Positions 8,793 to 18,647 of a stretch of DNA of 64,000 bases are shown here, piece by piece (positions within the stretch are counted from its first letter, which is position 1; each line of letters opens with the position of its first letter). A model generated the notes under the pieces. The model searched no databases and was not told where the DNA came from. It was given only the letters and a program-made list of their open reading frames with translations. The stretch spans positions 4,464,001 through 4,528,000 of the forward strand of contig CP073016.1 in NCBI GenBank assembly GCA_025370075.1. The letters are read 5' to 3'. The position numbers were made by a program, and so were the translations under genes. Source of the stretch: Chryseotalea sp. WA131a. Its GTDB lineage: Bacteria > Bacteroidota > Bacteroidia > Cytophagales > Cyclobacteriaceae.

Positions 8793-9887
8793 ATGAGAGA
8801 AATTTTTTGGATTGGTCCAATTATAGAGGGTACCGAAGAAAAGGACTTTCCATTCGGCAGCCCGGCTGCAAGTCGGTGGCAGAAAAAGGTTGTCAACCTG
8901 ATCAGCGATTCGTTTTTCTTTTCAATATTTTCATTTCCCAACGAAGCCATGTTTCCAAGAGGTAGATTCTGGGTTGAAAAACAAAGAAAAAATCCATTTT
9001 CAGATATCCGCTTCACCAGCGTTTCGTATATCAATTTATTCATAGTAAGAGACATTTGGTATGCTTTTGCCTTGTTTTTTTCACTTATAAAATGGAAGTG
9101 TAACAAAAATGCAATAGTTGTTTCTTATAATGCGGTCGCAAGTATTCGGTGGGCTGTTTGGTTGGCGAAGAGGGCAGGAAAGAAGATAATTTGGCTGAAT
9201 ATTAATGCAGACAGAGCGCCAGAGGGCAGGGCAGACGCATTTATTTTTTTATCTTATTTCAATTTTTTAAATCATGAAAACACCACCAATAGGTTTCATT
9301 TAGATGGTATTGTTGAATTACAGTCAACGCGGCCTCATCGACTAAACAAGCCCCGGCAAATTTTGTATTTTGGAAGCTATACACAATACACGGGCATCGA
9401 TCATTTCATCCATTGCTTCAATGAAATCAATTCGGAAAATCTTGAATTGGTTCTTTGCGGAAGAATACCGCCAACAACGTTGAAACTGATCTCCGGGAAT
9501 CCTAAAATTAAGCAACTTGGTTTTTTATCTGAAGCAGAACTTAACCAAGTGTGCAATGAAGTGGATGCCTTTATCAACCCCAGGCCCGAGGAGGTGGTGG
9601 GAGGCGAAGCTAACTTTCCATCTAAGATATTGGAATTTTTACCCTTCGGGAAAATGATCATCAGTACGATTACACCTGGTCTGGCACCGTATTATAAAGA
9701 GGTTCTTTATTTCTATCAATCCAATGAGTTGGATACCTTAAAAAACGCACTGGTGCTGTTAAGCACCATGAGCGAAGCCGAGGCTGAGGTTATAAAAACA
9801 AAAACCGATTCTTTTTTGCGCGAATACAAAAACAATGAATTGGTAAAAAAACAATTGGTAGATTGGATTAACGGGTTTGTAAATTGA
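8793..9887 (+). CDS. Glycosyltransferase (GT4-like)
   Basis: 364 residues, divergent in the N-terminal domain but recognisable in the C-terminal half. There it has ILYFGSYTQYTGIDHFI and LVLCGRIPPTTL, then AFINPRPEEVVGGEANFPSKILEFLPFGKMII, which matches the donor-binding region of GT-B enzymes. It follows the previous glycosyltransferase after 51 bases on the same strand. The likely role is addition of a sugar to the repeat unit. The specificity is unknown. Confidence 0.7.
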   Translation: MREIFWIGPIIEGTEEKDFPFGSPAASRWQKKVVNLISDSFFFSIFSFPNEAMFPRGRFWVEKQRKNPFSDIRFTSVSYINLFIVRDIWYAFALFFSLIKWKCNKNAIVVSYNAVASIRWAVWLAKRAGKKIIWLNINADRAPEGRADAFIFLSYFNFLNHENTTNRFHLDGIVELQSTRPHRLNKPRQILYFGSYTQYTGIDHFIHCFNEINSENLELVLCGRIPPTTLKLISGNPKIKQLGFLSEAELNQVCNEVDAFINPRPEEVVGGEANFPSKILEFLPFGKMIISTITPGLAPYYKEVLYFYQSNELDTLKNALVLLSTMSEAEAEVIKTKTDSFLREYKNNELVKKQLVDWINGFVN

Positions 9888-10178
9888 ATGGTAGGTATCA
9901 CGATCGGGAAGAAATGAGTTGTTTTTCAGTGTGGCTAAACAGGAACGTGGGCGCGCTGCAAGGGTAGGAATTTATTCAGGCAGTTTGGCCGCTTCCTGCT
10001 TGATTTAAGGATCTTGATCATGGCTACTTCAACGTTTCTATTTTTGAAACCACGGGCAAAGGGAGGGTGAAAAATACCTTACATTCTAACCCTTATCCCT
10101 TTACAGCCGTTTTTTGAAAATTGGTCGGATGCAACTATTTTGCAGAAAAAAGAGATTGTTAACATTAAAGACTGAAAA

Positions 10179-11249
10179 TTGAAAAAAAGAATTCTTTGGG
10201 TTACTTGGCACCAAACTCCATATCATGATTTTCTTTTGGATAAAATGGGAAAATGTTTTGAGATGGAAATCATTTACCTTCGTCAGAAGTTGGCATCTCA
10301 TCCATGGACGTACGCTGATGAAACAAAGATCATTTCATGGGACGACAAAAAAGCAAGACGTGCCATCATCAATAAGATCAAAGCAGATCATTACGACTTG
10401 CGGGTTCTAGTTGGCTGGGATCATGCGCTCACTGTTTTTTCTGCTTTTTTTTTTATTTTAACAAATCGCCCTTATTTTATTCTTTGCGACACGCCCAACG
10501 TCAACAAGAAAAGATCATTCTTTAGAAGGCTTTACCATTTACTTGTTGTACCCATCATCGTTCGGAATTTAACGGGTGTTTTAGTTACAGGTAAAATAGG
10601 AGAGCACAATTTTAAGGCCATACATGGAGAAAATGTGAACACGGTAAATTTTCCGTTTGCAACAGATATCGATTTTTTTAAGCCTTCCACTTACTTCGAT
10701 GTGGCGCCAGTACCAACTATTATCACCGTTGGAAGACTCGTGAATTCGCATAAAGGATTTGATGTAAGTTTACATGCGATAAAAAAGATCAGAGACCGAA
10801 ATCCGATGTTGGCATTTAAGTTTTTGATCATCGGTTCGGGGCCAGATGAAGGTGAACTAGTAAAATTGATTGAGAAAAATAATCTGAAAGATTTTGTACA
10901 GTTAATTGGCTGGCAAGAGCCTAACCAAATGTTGAGCTATTACCAGCAAGGTTACTTTTACGTACACCCTTCCCATTTCGATCCTTTTCCTAATACTGTG
11001 CTGGAAGCGATGGCGTGTGGATTGCCGGTTATTGGCTCTGATGGGGCAGGATCAGTACTGGAACGTGTAAAGGAAGGTGTGAATGGATTTGTATTCCATG
11101 ATAATGATGTATATCAACTAAGTATGTTAATAGAGAAGTTTCTACAATTACCTCATGAACAAGTGCTTCAGTTTAAAACAGCAGCAAGACAAACAGCGGA
11201 AGAATGGACTTATCAGTTCAATATCGATCAACTAAATAAGTTATTTTAG
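10179..11249 (+). CDS. Glycosyltransferase family 4 protein
   Basis: 356 residues beginning KKRILWVTWHQTPYHDFLL from a TTG start; there is no usable ATG before residue 25. The C-terminal domain is a standard GT4 donor site: TIITVGRLVNSHKGFDVSLHA, KFLIIGSGPDEGEL, and HPSHFDPFPNTVLEAMACGLPVIGSD. The 291 bases upstream hold no gene I can support. The gene is followed after one base by a methyltransferase frame, suggesting cotranscription. It should transfer a hexose or similar unit to the growing oligosaccharide. Confidence 0.8.
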   Translation: MKKRILWVTWHQTPYHDFLLDKMGKCFEMEIIYLRQKLASHPWTYADETKIISWDDKKARRAIINKIKADHYDLRVLVGWDHALTVFSAFFFILTNRPYFILCDTPNVNKKRSFFRRLYHLLVVPIIVRNLTGVLVTGKIGEHNFKAIHGENVNTVNFPFATDIDFFKPSTYFDVAPVPTIITVGRLVNSHKGFDVSLHAIKKIRDRNPMLAFKFLIIGSGPDEGELVKLIEKNNLKDFVQLIGWQEPNQMLSYYQQGYFYVHPSHFDPFPNTVLEAMACGLPVIGSDGAGSVLERVKEGVNGFVFHDNDVYQLSMLIEKFLQLPHEQVLQFKTAARQTAEEWTYQFNIDQLNKLF

Positions 11250-11277
11250 TTTGCCTTTTTATAATTCCAAAAAAAAA

Positions 11278-11982
11278 ATGATTGTAAAACTGACTAAGAC
11301 GCTTTTTTTCTATTTTCTTAAGTACACAAAACTTTCAAGGCTTCAATGGCATGACTTGCGAGACGTGAAACCCGTTTCAAGGTCATTTGGGATTGAAAGA
11401 GGTAAGCCAATCGATCGATTTTACATCGAGAAATTTCTGGGCGCCAATAAGCATCTTATAAAAGGAAAAGTGTTAGAGGTGGGAGAAACAAGATATATAA
11501 AGCAGTTTGGTACAGGAGTTGAGTCTGCCGATGTGCTGCATGTGGAGAAACGGATGAACGCTACGCTGGTGGCAGATTTAACAAAACTAGATACCCTTCC
11601 GCAAAATAAGTTTGATTGTTTTATCGCAACGCAAGTACTCAACTTTATTTTCGATTTTCAAAAAGCGATTGAGGGTTCATACTATCTGCTTCGTCCAGGA
11701 GGTGTAATGCTTGCCACGGTGGCTTGCATTTCGCGAATTTCTCCTTACGATGTTGTTCGCTGGGGTCATTTTTGGGGATTTTATCCACAAGGAATTGAGC
11801 GCGCATTTAAGAATGTTTTCGGAGAAGCGAACGTAACCGTTCAAGTGTACGGCAACTCGTTGAGCGCCATTTGTTTCATTAAGGGCATAGCGGTAGAAGA
11901 ATTGAAAGTGGAGGAATTAGACTATTTAGATGCGGATTACCCGGTATCAATATCAATTATTGCCAGAAAACCGAGCGTATAG
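11278..11982 (+). CDS. Class I SAM-dependent methyltransferase (type 11-like)
   Basis: About 234 residues from ATG 11278; an in-frame TTG at 11251, one base after the previous stop, would add nine residues. Motif I is degenerate (GKVLEVGETRYIKQFG), followed by ADLTKLDTLPQNKFDCFIATQVLNFI and LLRPGGVMLATV, the typical methyltransferase_11 sequence of strands 4 and 5. It probably methylates a glycan or lipid-linked sugar, judging by its neighbours. The nine-A run just before the ATG is notable but lies outside the preferred coding region. Confidence 0.65.
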   Translation: MIVKLTKTLFFYFLKYTKLSRLQWHDLRDVKPVSRSFGIERGKPIDRFYIEKFLGANKHLIKGKVLEVGETRYIKQFGTGVESADVLHVEKRMNATLVADLTKLDTLPQNKFDCFIATQVLNFIFDFQKAIEGSYYLLRPGGVMLATVACISRISPYDVVRWGHFWGFYPQGIERAFKNVFGEANVTVQVYGNSLSAICFIKGIAVEELKVEELDYLDADYPVSISIIARKPSV

Positions 11983-12269
11983 TTTAGCGGCACACCTGTT
12001 ATCAAGTAAATTTCTACGTTTGAATCATTCTCGTTTTTTAAATACTAAAATTTAATTAAGATTGCGTAAAAAACTAAAAAAAAGGTACACCTGTATTTAA
12101 TTAATTTTTAATTATCAATTAACTAAATCGGCTTTCGCAATTTGATATGTTTTCACCTCTTAGCAGAGAATCCACCTTTCAGACAAGAACGAACTCGGCA
12201 GATGACATAGGAATTATAGCGAACGAGGTAGTAGCAGCGCCATAACAACATAAAAACACCCTAAAAGAA

Positions 12270-13154
12270 GTGACTAAATTAAACTTTATTGAGAATTACA
12301 AAGATTCAGGAGGTATTGGAAACTACAGATCAGTGCTTAGAAACTGGACATTAAATTGGTTGTCTGGATGGTACGATTTGAAAGACACAGCATCTATTAT
12401 GATGAAACCGAGGGTTCAATTTCTTCTATTTCATCACGTGTTTAAAGATGAAGAAGCAAGTTTTCGCAAATTGTTAACTTTTCTTCAAAAACACTTTCAA
12501 TTCATCAGCTATAGCGATGCGATTCAAAAAATTTTGAATAGTGAAATTGATAAGCCCTATTTAGTGCTGAGTTCAGACGATGGGTTTAAGACCAATTTGG
12601 CTGCCGCAACTATTTTGCAAGAATTTGGAGTTTCTGCATGTTTTTTCGTGAATCCCTCCATAATAGGTGAAACGGATAAAAAGAAAATTAGTGAATATTG
12701 CGATAAAATACTTCATTTCTCACCCGTTGAATTTTTGACCTGGAATGATGTTGACACGATGTTGAAAATGGGTCATGAAATTGGATCCCATTCGATGGAT
12801 CACCTTCGCATTGCAAAATCCACAGTTGAGAACGTTAAAGAAGACCTCGGTAAAAGTTTTTCTATCCTTAAGCATCGGTGTGGCGATGTTAAACATTTTG
12901 CTTTCCCCTATGGCAAGTTTGCCGATTTCAATGAGATGGGAAGGTCGGTTTGTTTCGAGGCAGGCTTTTATTCTTGTGCCTCGGCCGAACGCGGAAGCCA
13001 TGTAAACAACTCTACCAAAATAACCAACACCGAACTTTGTATTAGGCGAGACCATATAGTTTTCGATTGGAAGCTCGAACACATCATGTATTTCCTTAAA
13101 CGGAGTTCAATCAATGCTAAGTCGCCAAATAACCTATTCAACCTGAATGCATGA
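12270..13154 (+). CDS. Polysaccharide deacetylase (NodB-homology, carbohydrate esterase 4)
   Basis: 294 residues from a GTG start. NodB motifs are in order: LVLSSDDGFKTN (the Asp pair of motif 1, SDDG for the usual TFDDG), HEIGSHSMDHLRI (motif 2, H-S-x-x-x-H metal ligands), and FAFPYGKF (motif 3). There is no signal peptide, so it may act on lipid-linked intermediates at the cytoplasmic face. The 287 bases upstream are strongly A+T rich and probably carry a promoter, although I see no full Bacteroidota consensus. Confidence 0.75.
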   Translation: MTKLNFIENYKDSGGIGNYRSVLRNWTLNWLSGWYDLKDTASIMMKPRVQFLLFHHVFKDEEASFRKLLTFLQKHFQFISYSDAIQKILNSEIDKPYLVLSSDDGFKTNLAAATILQEFGVSACFFVNPSIIGETDKKKISEYCDKILHFSPVEFLTWNDVDTMLKMGHEIGSHSMDHLRIAKSTVENVKEDLGKSFSILKHRCGDVKHFAFPYGKFADFNEMGRSVCFEAGFYSCASAERGSHVNNSTKITNTELCIRRDHIVFDWKLEHIMYFLKRSSINAKSPNNLFNLNA

Positions 13155-13376
13155 TCAAATTCTTTACTTAGAATTAGTAAAAAAAATCCTTTAATAAGTG
13201 CATCTGCGATTTTTCGCCACTAAAAATGCAATTGCATCAATAATGAAAAAGAAGTAAAGTTTGTCGGTTTTTTGTATCATCTAAAAAAGTAACAGGAAAG
13301 TGGCAGCATCAGGCACTATCGAAATTATTCAGGTTTTGCAAACGGGTTGCATTACGAAATTTTAGAATGTAAACAA

Positions 13377-14135
13377 ATGTCTTTAAAGTTAGTTGTTGCG
13401 AACCTTTTGAATTCGCCTTTATTAGGGTCGATTATTAGCCGTATTTTTCCTAATTATATTTCGTCAATAAGAATACCTAAAATAAAAATCAATAATTCCC
13501 CACTAATTTTAAATTCTACTAAGGCTCAATTCTTTTGGGGCTTTTATGAAAGTGCAGAATTGCGTTTTATAAGAAAATATGTGCCGGAAGGTAGTAACAT
13601 TCTGGAATTGGGAGCAAGTATCGGTGTCGTTGCATCTGTGTGCTTTAAGTTAAAAAATGCTTCTCGGTTGTTACTAGTAGAGTCTAACCCGGAATTAATC
13701 CCTTTGATTGAGGGGAATTTGAGTTTAAACGGAGTGAAAAATGCAAAGATCTTGAATAAGGCAGTAACATCAATTGTTACAAATTTTTGGTTTAATCCGG
13801 GTAGAGATACGGTATCAGGTAGCATAAGTCCTACCAAGATCAGTGATAAAGCTTCTATTGTTGAAGGTGTGCAGCTATCCGATTTAATACGACAAGAAAA
13901 ACTGGATGACTTTGTTTTAATTTCAGATATTGAAGGGTCGGAAATTTCATTTATTTTGGGTAGTGCTAAGGTATTGGAAAGATGTAAAATGATTATCATA
14001 GAATTGCATCGAGTTGTTTATGAAGGAATTGAATACTCTGTGGATGACATGATAGACCTATTGATTAAAAATCACAGATTTACACAAATTGACAGGTATG
14101 GAAGTGTAGTAGCCTTCACGCGAAGCCCTAATTGA
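13377..14135 (+). CDS. FkbM family methyltransferase
   Basis: 252 residues from ATG 13377 (an upstream TTG at 13347 is possible). The FkbM layout is clear: AELRFIRKYVPEGSNILELGASIGVVASV (motif I region), LLLVESNPELIPLIEGNLSLNG, and VQLSDLIRQEKLDDFVLISDIEGSE, the D-I-E-G-x-E block typical of the family. FkbM enzymes O-methylate hydroxyls on sugars and polyketides, so a methylated sugar in the polymer is likely. The gene stands between the deacetylase and a glycosyltransferase, with gaps of about 190 and 60 bases. Confidence 0.75.
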   Translation: MSLKLVVANLLNSPLLGSIISRIFPNYISSIRIPKIKINNSPLILNSTKAQFFWGFYESAELRFIRKYVPEGSNILELGASIGVVASVCFKLKNASRLLLVESNPELIPLIEGNLSLNGVKNAKILNKAVTSIVTNFWFNPGRDTVSGSISPTKISDKASIVEGVQLSDLIRQEKLDDFVLISDIEGSEISFILGSAKVLERCKMIIIELHRVVYEGIEYSVDDMIDLLIKNHRFTQIDRYGSVVAFTRSPN

Positions 14136-14193
14136 TATACTTTTGTTGTGAGTAGATGCTTATTTGCGGATGATGAGAATTGACGAATCAGCT

Positions 14194-15345
14194 ATGACTC
14201 TTCAAAAGCCAAAAATACTTGCCCTTTTTGAGCACTTTCCACCCTCGATTAAGGCTGGGGGGCCGGTGGTTTCTGCACTTGGATTTGCCGAGAGACTATC
14301 AGACACCTTTGAGATTAGCGTCTTAACCTCTGATAGGGATTTCAAAAGTGATGTTCAATATAAATCCGTTTTAATTGACACATGGTCGGAGGTTAATGGA
14401 TATAAAGTCTTTTATTCGTCACCCAAGTCTAGATTCTATTTTAAAGAGATCGTTAAAACCTTTAAGCCAGATTTCATTTACATAAACAGCCTTTTCTCCG
14501 CTTGGTACTCTGTTTTGCCGCTGGTGATCCTCAAAATACTTTTCAGAGACAGGTTTAAAGTAATCCTTGCGCCTCGCGGAGAATTGGCACCAAGTGCCCT
14601 CTTAAAGAGTAACTTTAAGAAGGTGGTGTACCTGTATTTTTACAAACTTTTTGTTGAATCAGGAAACATCACCTACCAAGCCAGTTCGTACTTTGAAGAA
14701 CGCGATATACTCAACACTTTAAAAGGCAGGCGGACACATGTGGCGATGGATTTGCGACCTCTTTCGGATTTGCAAAATGTACGTGAAGTAGAGATTGATA
14801 AGAATGCCAATGAATTGCGAATTTGCCTTATTGCTAGAATCAATCAAGTAAAGAACATTCATTGGGCGATTAGATTAATCAAGGAACTCAATAACCAAGC
14901 AATAACGTTCCACATCTATGGTTTCCCCGAACAAAAAGAATACCTTGATGAGTGTATGAAGGAGTTGAATGCTATTTCAAAATCTAACATTGAGATAAAA
15001 GACGCACTCGACTCCAAAGAAGTAATTCCATGTATTCAGCGATACCACTTGTTTTTCTTTCCAACGTTGGGTGAAAATTTTGGTCATTCTATTTTAGAGT
15101 CTTTTATGGCCAGCCGTCCTGTTATCACCTCAGATAAAACTCCTTGGAAGAATCTTGAAAATAGTTTTGCTGGTTTTGATGTAGCGTTAGATCCGGCTGA
15201 GGTTAAAAAGAAAATTCTTTTTTTTCTTCAAATGAATAACGAGGATTTCATAAAATGGAAAAAGGGAGCCAGGCAAAGGGCACAGGATTATTTTTACGAT
15301 GAACAAATGGCTACTGATTACATCTCATTATTTAGCAAATCATAA
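14194..15345 (+). CDS. Glycosyltransferase family 4 protein
   Basis: About 383 residues from ATG 14194; ATG 14170 is an alternative. The N-terminus reads KILALFEHFPPSIKAGGPV, where the AGGP loop is the acceptor-side signature of GT4 enzymes. KVILAPRGELAPSAL and YHLFFFPTLGENFGHSILESFMASRPVI (donor-site E-x7-E region) follow. The family transfers a sugar from a nucleotide donor to a lipid-linked oligosaccharide. It sits just ahead of the fucosamine genes, with a 43-base gap. Confidence 0.78.
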   Translation: MTLQKPKILALFEHFPPSIKAGGPVVSALGFAERLSDTFEISVLTSDRDFKSDVQYKSVLIDTWSEVNGYKVFYSSPKSRFYFKEIVKTFKPDFIYINSLFSAWYSVLPLVILKILFRDRFKVILAPRGELAPSALLKSNFKKVVYLYFYKLFVESGNITYQASSYFEERDILNTLKGRRTHVAMDLRPLSDLQNVREVEIDKNANELRICLIARINQVKNIHWAIRLIKELNNQAITFHIYGFPEQKEYLDECMKELNAISKSNIEIKDALDSKEVIPCIQRYHLFFFPTLGENFGHSILESFMASRPVITSDKTPWKNLENSFAGFDVALDPAEVKKKILFFLQMNNEDFIKWKKGARQRAQDYFYDEQMATDYISLFSKS

Positions 15346-15388
15346 GTAAATTTGATGCCCATCGAACGAACAGATACTTTACGTACGT

Positions 15389-16390
15389 ATGAAAGATAAA
15401 ACACTTTTAATCACAGGGGGAACGGGTTCCTTCGGAAACGCGGTATTAGATCGCTTTGTAAACTCCGACATTAAAGAAATTCGGGTTTTTAGCCGAGACG
15501 AGAAAAAACAAGACGATCTGCGGAAAAAGATAAATAACGCAAAGGTGAAGTTTTACATAGGAGATGTTCGCGACCATCGTTCTATTTCGAATGCCACCAT
15601 TGGTGTTGACTACATTTTTCATGCAGCGGCATTGAAGCAAGTACCTTCCTGTGAATTCTTTCCGATGGAGGCCGTTAAAACAAATGTACTTGGCACCGAA
15701 AATGTGTTGGAGGCAGCCATCGCAGCTAATGTTGAAAGGGTTGTAGTACTCAGCACCGATAAGGCGGTATATCCTATTAATGCGATGGGCATATCCAAAG
15801 CCATGATGGAAAAGGTGATGATTGCAAGATCGAGAAATTCAGCTGTCAGCACACTTTGTGGAATTCGTTATGGTAATGTAATGGCCTCGCGTGGTTCCGT
15901 TATTCCGTTATTCTTAGATTTGATTAAACAAGGAAAACCACTTACGATTACAGATCCGGCTATGACGCGTTTTATGATGACGTTAGAGGATGCAGTTGAT
16001 CTGGTTTTGTTTGCGTTTAATAATGGAGAACCTGGCGATATATTTGTTCAGAAAGCACCGGCTGCCACCATTGAAACATTGGCAAAAGCTATTCAGGAAT
16101 TGCTTCGGGTGAAAACACCTATCCAGGTGATTGGCACCAGGCACGGAGAAAAATTGTATGAGTCCCTTTTAACAAGGGAGGAGAAGGTTAAAGCAATTGA
16201 TTTAGGTCACTATTTCAGAATTCCGGCAGACAATAGGGACTTAAATTACAACCAATATTTTTCAGAAGGCGAAAAAGACATGTCCAAAATAGAGGACTAC
16301 CATTCGCACAATACGCAGCAGCTATCGGTAGAGGAAATGATACTATTGCTGAAGAAATTGCCCATCATTCAAGAATTACTCAATGACTAA
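15389..16390 (+). CDS. capE: UDP-GlcNAc 4,6-dehydratase/5-epimerase (CapE/FnlA/WbjB type)
   Basis: 333 residues of an extended short-chain dehydrogenase. The NAD(P) motif is TGGTGSFGNAV at the N-terminus, followed by HAAALKQVPSCEF and the active-site stretch STDKAVYPINAMGISKAM, which has Met-x3-Lys instead of Tyr-x3-Lys as in CapE/FnlA/FlaA1. The family takes UDP-GlcNAc to UDP-2-acetamido-2,6-dideoxy-beta-L-arabino-hex-4-ulose, the first step to UDP-N-acetyl-L-fucosamine. The next two genes encode the other two steps, which makes this assignment firm. It overlaps the next gene by 8 bases. Confidence 0.9.
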   Translation: MKDKTLLITGGTGSFGNAVLDRFVNSDIKEIRVFSRDEKKQDDLRKKINNAKVKFYIGDVRDHRSISNATIGVDYIFHAAALKQVPSCEFFPMEAVKTNVLGTENVLEAAIAANVERVVVLSTDKAVYPINAMGISKAMMEKVMIARSRNSAVSTLCGIRYGNVMASRGSVIPLFLDLIKQGKPLTITDPAMTRFMMTLEDAVDLVLFAFNNGEPGDIFVQKAPAATIETLAKAIQELLRVKTPIQVIGTRHGEKLYESLLTREEKVKAIDLGHYFRIPADNRDLNYNQYFSEGEKDMSKIEDYHSHNTQQLSVEEMILLLKKLPIIQELLND

Positions 16391-17516
16391 GATAAGGGTC
16401 GGAATCACTGGGCAGAGTGGATTCGTTGGATCCCACTTATTTAACTACCTCGGGATACAAAGTGAAATAGAGTTGATTCCATTTGATAAAGATTTTTTTT
16501 CAAGTGAATCAAAACTTCAGCAATTTGCAGATCAGTGTGAGGTAATAGTTCATTTGGCGGCAGTTAATCGGCATGAAAATCAAGATGAACTGTATCGCAT
16601 TAATGTCTTACTTGTTCAACAGCTGGTGACAGCCTGTGAAGCCATTAACAGTCGGCCGCATATCATTTTTTCATCTTCCACGCAAGAAATGTTGCAAAAC
16701 AGCTACGGAGCGTCAAAACTAGAAGGAAACAGACTTTTAACTACGTGGGCAAAAAAAAACAAATCAAAAGTTACGCTGCTAACCATTCCAAATGTTTTCG
16801 GCCCCTTTGGAAAGCCATTTTACAATTCGGTGGTAGCTACGTTTTGTCATAAATTGACCCACAAGGAGGAGCCGTCAATTATTGAAGACAAAGAAGTAAG
16901 TCTCTTGTATGTCAATGATCTCATCCAAGCCATTCATGAAATAATAAAAAATCCGGTATCAGGTGAATATGAATCAATCGTTTCACATCGAATTCCATGT
17001 AATAAGTCGATTCGAGTGTCAGAGGTTTTAAAAATTTTAAAATACTTTCAACTTAATTACCTCGAAAATGGTGTGATTCCTTCGCTGAGTGACAACTTCC
17101 ACCGCGATCTGTTTAATACGTTCCGATGTTACATACCAAGCAATCATTATCCGGTAAAATTCAAGAAAAATACTGATCAGCGTGGCAGTTTTGTTGAACT
17201 CGCCAGAACCCAATCTTCAGGTCAGACGTCTTTCTCCGTAACCCTTCCGGGAATTACCAGAGGAAATCATTTTCATACACGCAAGGCCGAGCGCTTTGCA
17301 GTTGTTAAAGGCAAGGCGAAGATTGAACTTAGAAGAATTAATACAGAAGAAGTGATCAGTTACGAATTAGATGGCGAAAATCCTTCTTATGTGGATATGC
17401 CTATTTGGTATACCCACAACATAACAAACATAGGCTCGGATGAATTATTTACGATTTTCTGGATCAACGAGCCGTATAACCCAGCTGACCCTGATACTTA
17501 TTTGTTGACTGTTTAA
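16383..17516 (+). CDS. capF: UDP-sugar epimerase/reductase with cupin domain (CapF/FnlB/WbjC type)
   Basis: 377 residues in two domains. The N-terminal NAD(P)-binding SDR domain (VGITGQSGFVGSHL, VHLAAVNRH, YGASKLEGN) runs to about residue 245. The C-terminal cupin has TRGNHFHTRKAERFAVVKGKA, whose histidines would hold the metal. In CapF the cupin does C3 epimerisation and the SDR domain reduces C4, giving UDP-6-deoxy-L-talosamine derivatives. The reading frame starts inside the end of capE and is followed three bases later by the 2-epimerase, so the trio is an operon. Confidence 0.9.
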   Translation: MTKIRVGITGQSGFVGSHLFNYLGIQSEIELIPFDKDFFSSESKLQQFADQCEVIVHLAAVNRHENQDELYRINVLLVQQLVTACEAINSRPHIIFSSSTQEMLQNSYGASKLEGNRLLTTWAKKNKSKVTLLTIPNVFGPFGKPFYNSVVATFCHKLTHKEEPSIIEDKEVSLLYVNDLIQAIHEIIKNPVSGEYESIVSHRIPCNKSIRVSEVLKILKYFQLNYLENGVIPSLSDNFHRDLFNTFRCYIPSNHYPVKFKKNTDQRGSFVELARTQSSGQTSFSVTLPGITRGNHFHTRKAERFAVVKGKAKIELRRINTEEVISYELDGENPSYVDMPIWYTHNITNIGSDELFTIFWINEPYNPADPDTYLLTV

Positions 17517-17518
17517 TT

Positions 17519-18646
17519 ATGAGAAAATTCAAAGTTGTTACTGTGGTGGGCACACGGCCCGAGATAATTCGATTGTGTAGGGTTATTCACAAACTCGATC
17601 AAACGGAAGCCATTCAACATATCTTGGTTCACACTGGGCAAAACTATGACTACGAGTTGAACGAAATCTTTTTTAAAGACTTACAATTGCGCAAGCCCGA
17701 CTATTTCTTAGAGGCAGCGGGTGAAAATGCGTCCTCGACAATTGGAAATATTCTTATTAAAATTGATCAGGTATTAGACAAGGAGAAGCCCGATGCTTTT
17801 TTGGTTCTTGGAGATACAAATAGTTGTTTGGGTGCATTGCCTGCAAAGAAGCGCAAAATTCCAGTGTTTCATATGGAGGCTGGAAATCGATGTTTTGACC
17901 AACGGGTTCCCGAAGAAACGAACAGGAAAATTGTTGACCATATAGCGGACGTAAACCTACCATACAGCGACATCGCACGAGAGTATCTTCTTCGGGAGGG
18001 CCTGCCAGCCGACAGGATTGTTAAAACCGGCTCACCAATGTTTGAAGTATTAAGTTTTTTCAGCAAACAGATTGAAGCAGCCAGCGCACTAGAAGAGTTA
18101 AACCTTCAACCGAGGGCATACATCGTTGCTTCGGCTCACCGCGAGGAAAATATTAATTCGGATAACTTTGAGCGCTTGGTGGACATCCTAAACATGGTAG
18201 CGGAGCAGAATGATTGCCCTGTCATCGTTTCCACTCATCCAAGAACCCGAAAAATGATTGAATACAAAAAGACTGTATTTCATTCCAATGTAAGACTACT
18301 CAAACCCATTGGTTTTTTCGATTACGTAAAGTTGCAAAAGTATGCGAAAGTTGTGTTGTCAGACAGTGGAACAATATCGGAAGAATCTTCTATACTAAAA
18401 TTTGCCGCTTTGAATATTCGAGAAGCTCATGAACGACCAGAAGCGATGGAGGAGAGCGCGGTGATGATGGTTGGTCTCAATAAAGAACGCATAAGTCAGG
18501 CACTGCTGCAGTTGGAAAGCGAGGCGAAGGGAGGATTGAACTTTAGATATGTTGCAGACTACAGCATGCCAAACGTTTCTGATAAAGTAGTGAGGATTAT
18601 TTTGTCGTATACCGATTATGTGAATCGTGTGGTATGGAGTAAATAG
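17519..18646 (+). CDS. capG: Non-hydrolysing UDP-sugar 2-epimerase (CapG/FnlC/WbjD type)
   Basis: 375 residues of the UDP-GlcNAc 2-epimerase fold: VVGTRPEIIRL at the N-terminus, HTGQNYDYELN, LGDTNSC, HMEAGNRCFDQRVPEETNR, and SDSGTISEESSI in the C-terminal domain. The GNRCFD variant of the usual GLR motif is typical of the FnlC/WbjD group, which makes UDP-N-acetyl-L-fucosamine from the CapF product. It directly follows capF and precedes the predicted fucosamine transferase by one base. Confidence 0.9.
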   Translation: MRKFKVVTVVGTRPEIIRLCRVIHKLDQTEAIQHILVHTGQNYDYELNEIFFKDLQLRKPDYFLEAAGENASSTIGNILIKIDQVLDKEKPDAFLVLGDTNSCLGALPAKKRKIPVFHMEAGNRCFDQRVPEETNRKIVDHIADVNLPYSDIAREYLLREGLPADRIVKTGSPMFEVLSFFSKQIEAASALEELNLQPRAYIVASAHREENINSDNFERLVDILNMVAEQNDCPVIVSTHPRTRKMIEYKKTVFHSNVRLLKPIGFFDYVKLQKYAKVVLSDSGTISEESSILKFAALNIREAHERPEAMEESAVMMVGLNKERISQALLQLESEAKGGLNFRYVADYSMPNVSDKVVRIILSYTDYVNRVVWSK

Positions 18647-18647
18647 C

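Noticed and set aside
9888..10178. A stretch with a protein-like GYFNVSIFETTGKGRVKN before a glycosyltransferase
   Set aside because: Broken by several stops and with no family match; may be a relic but not supportable.
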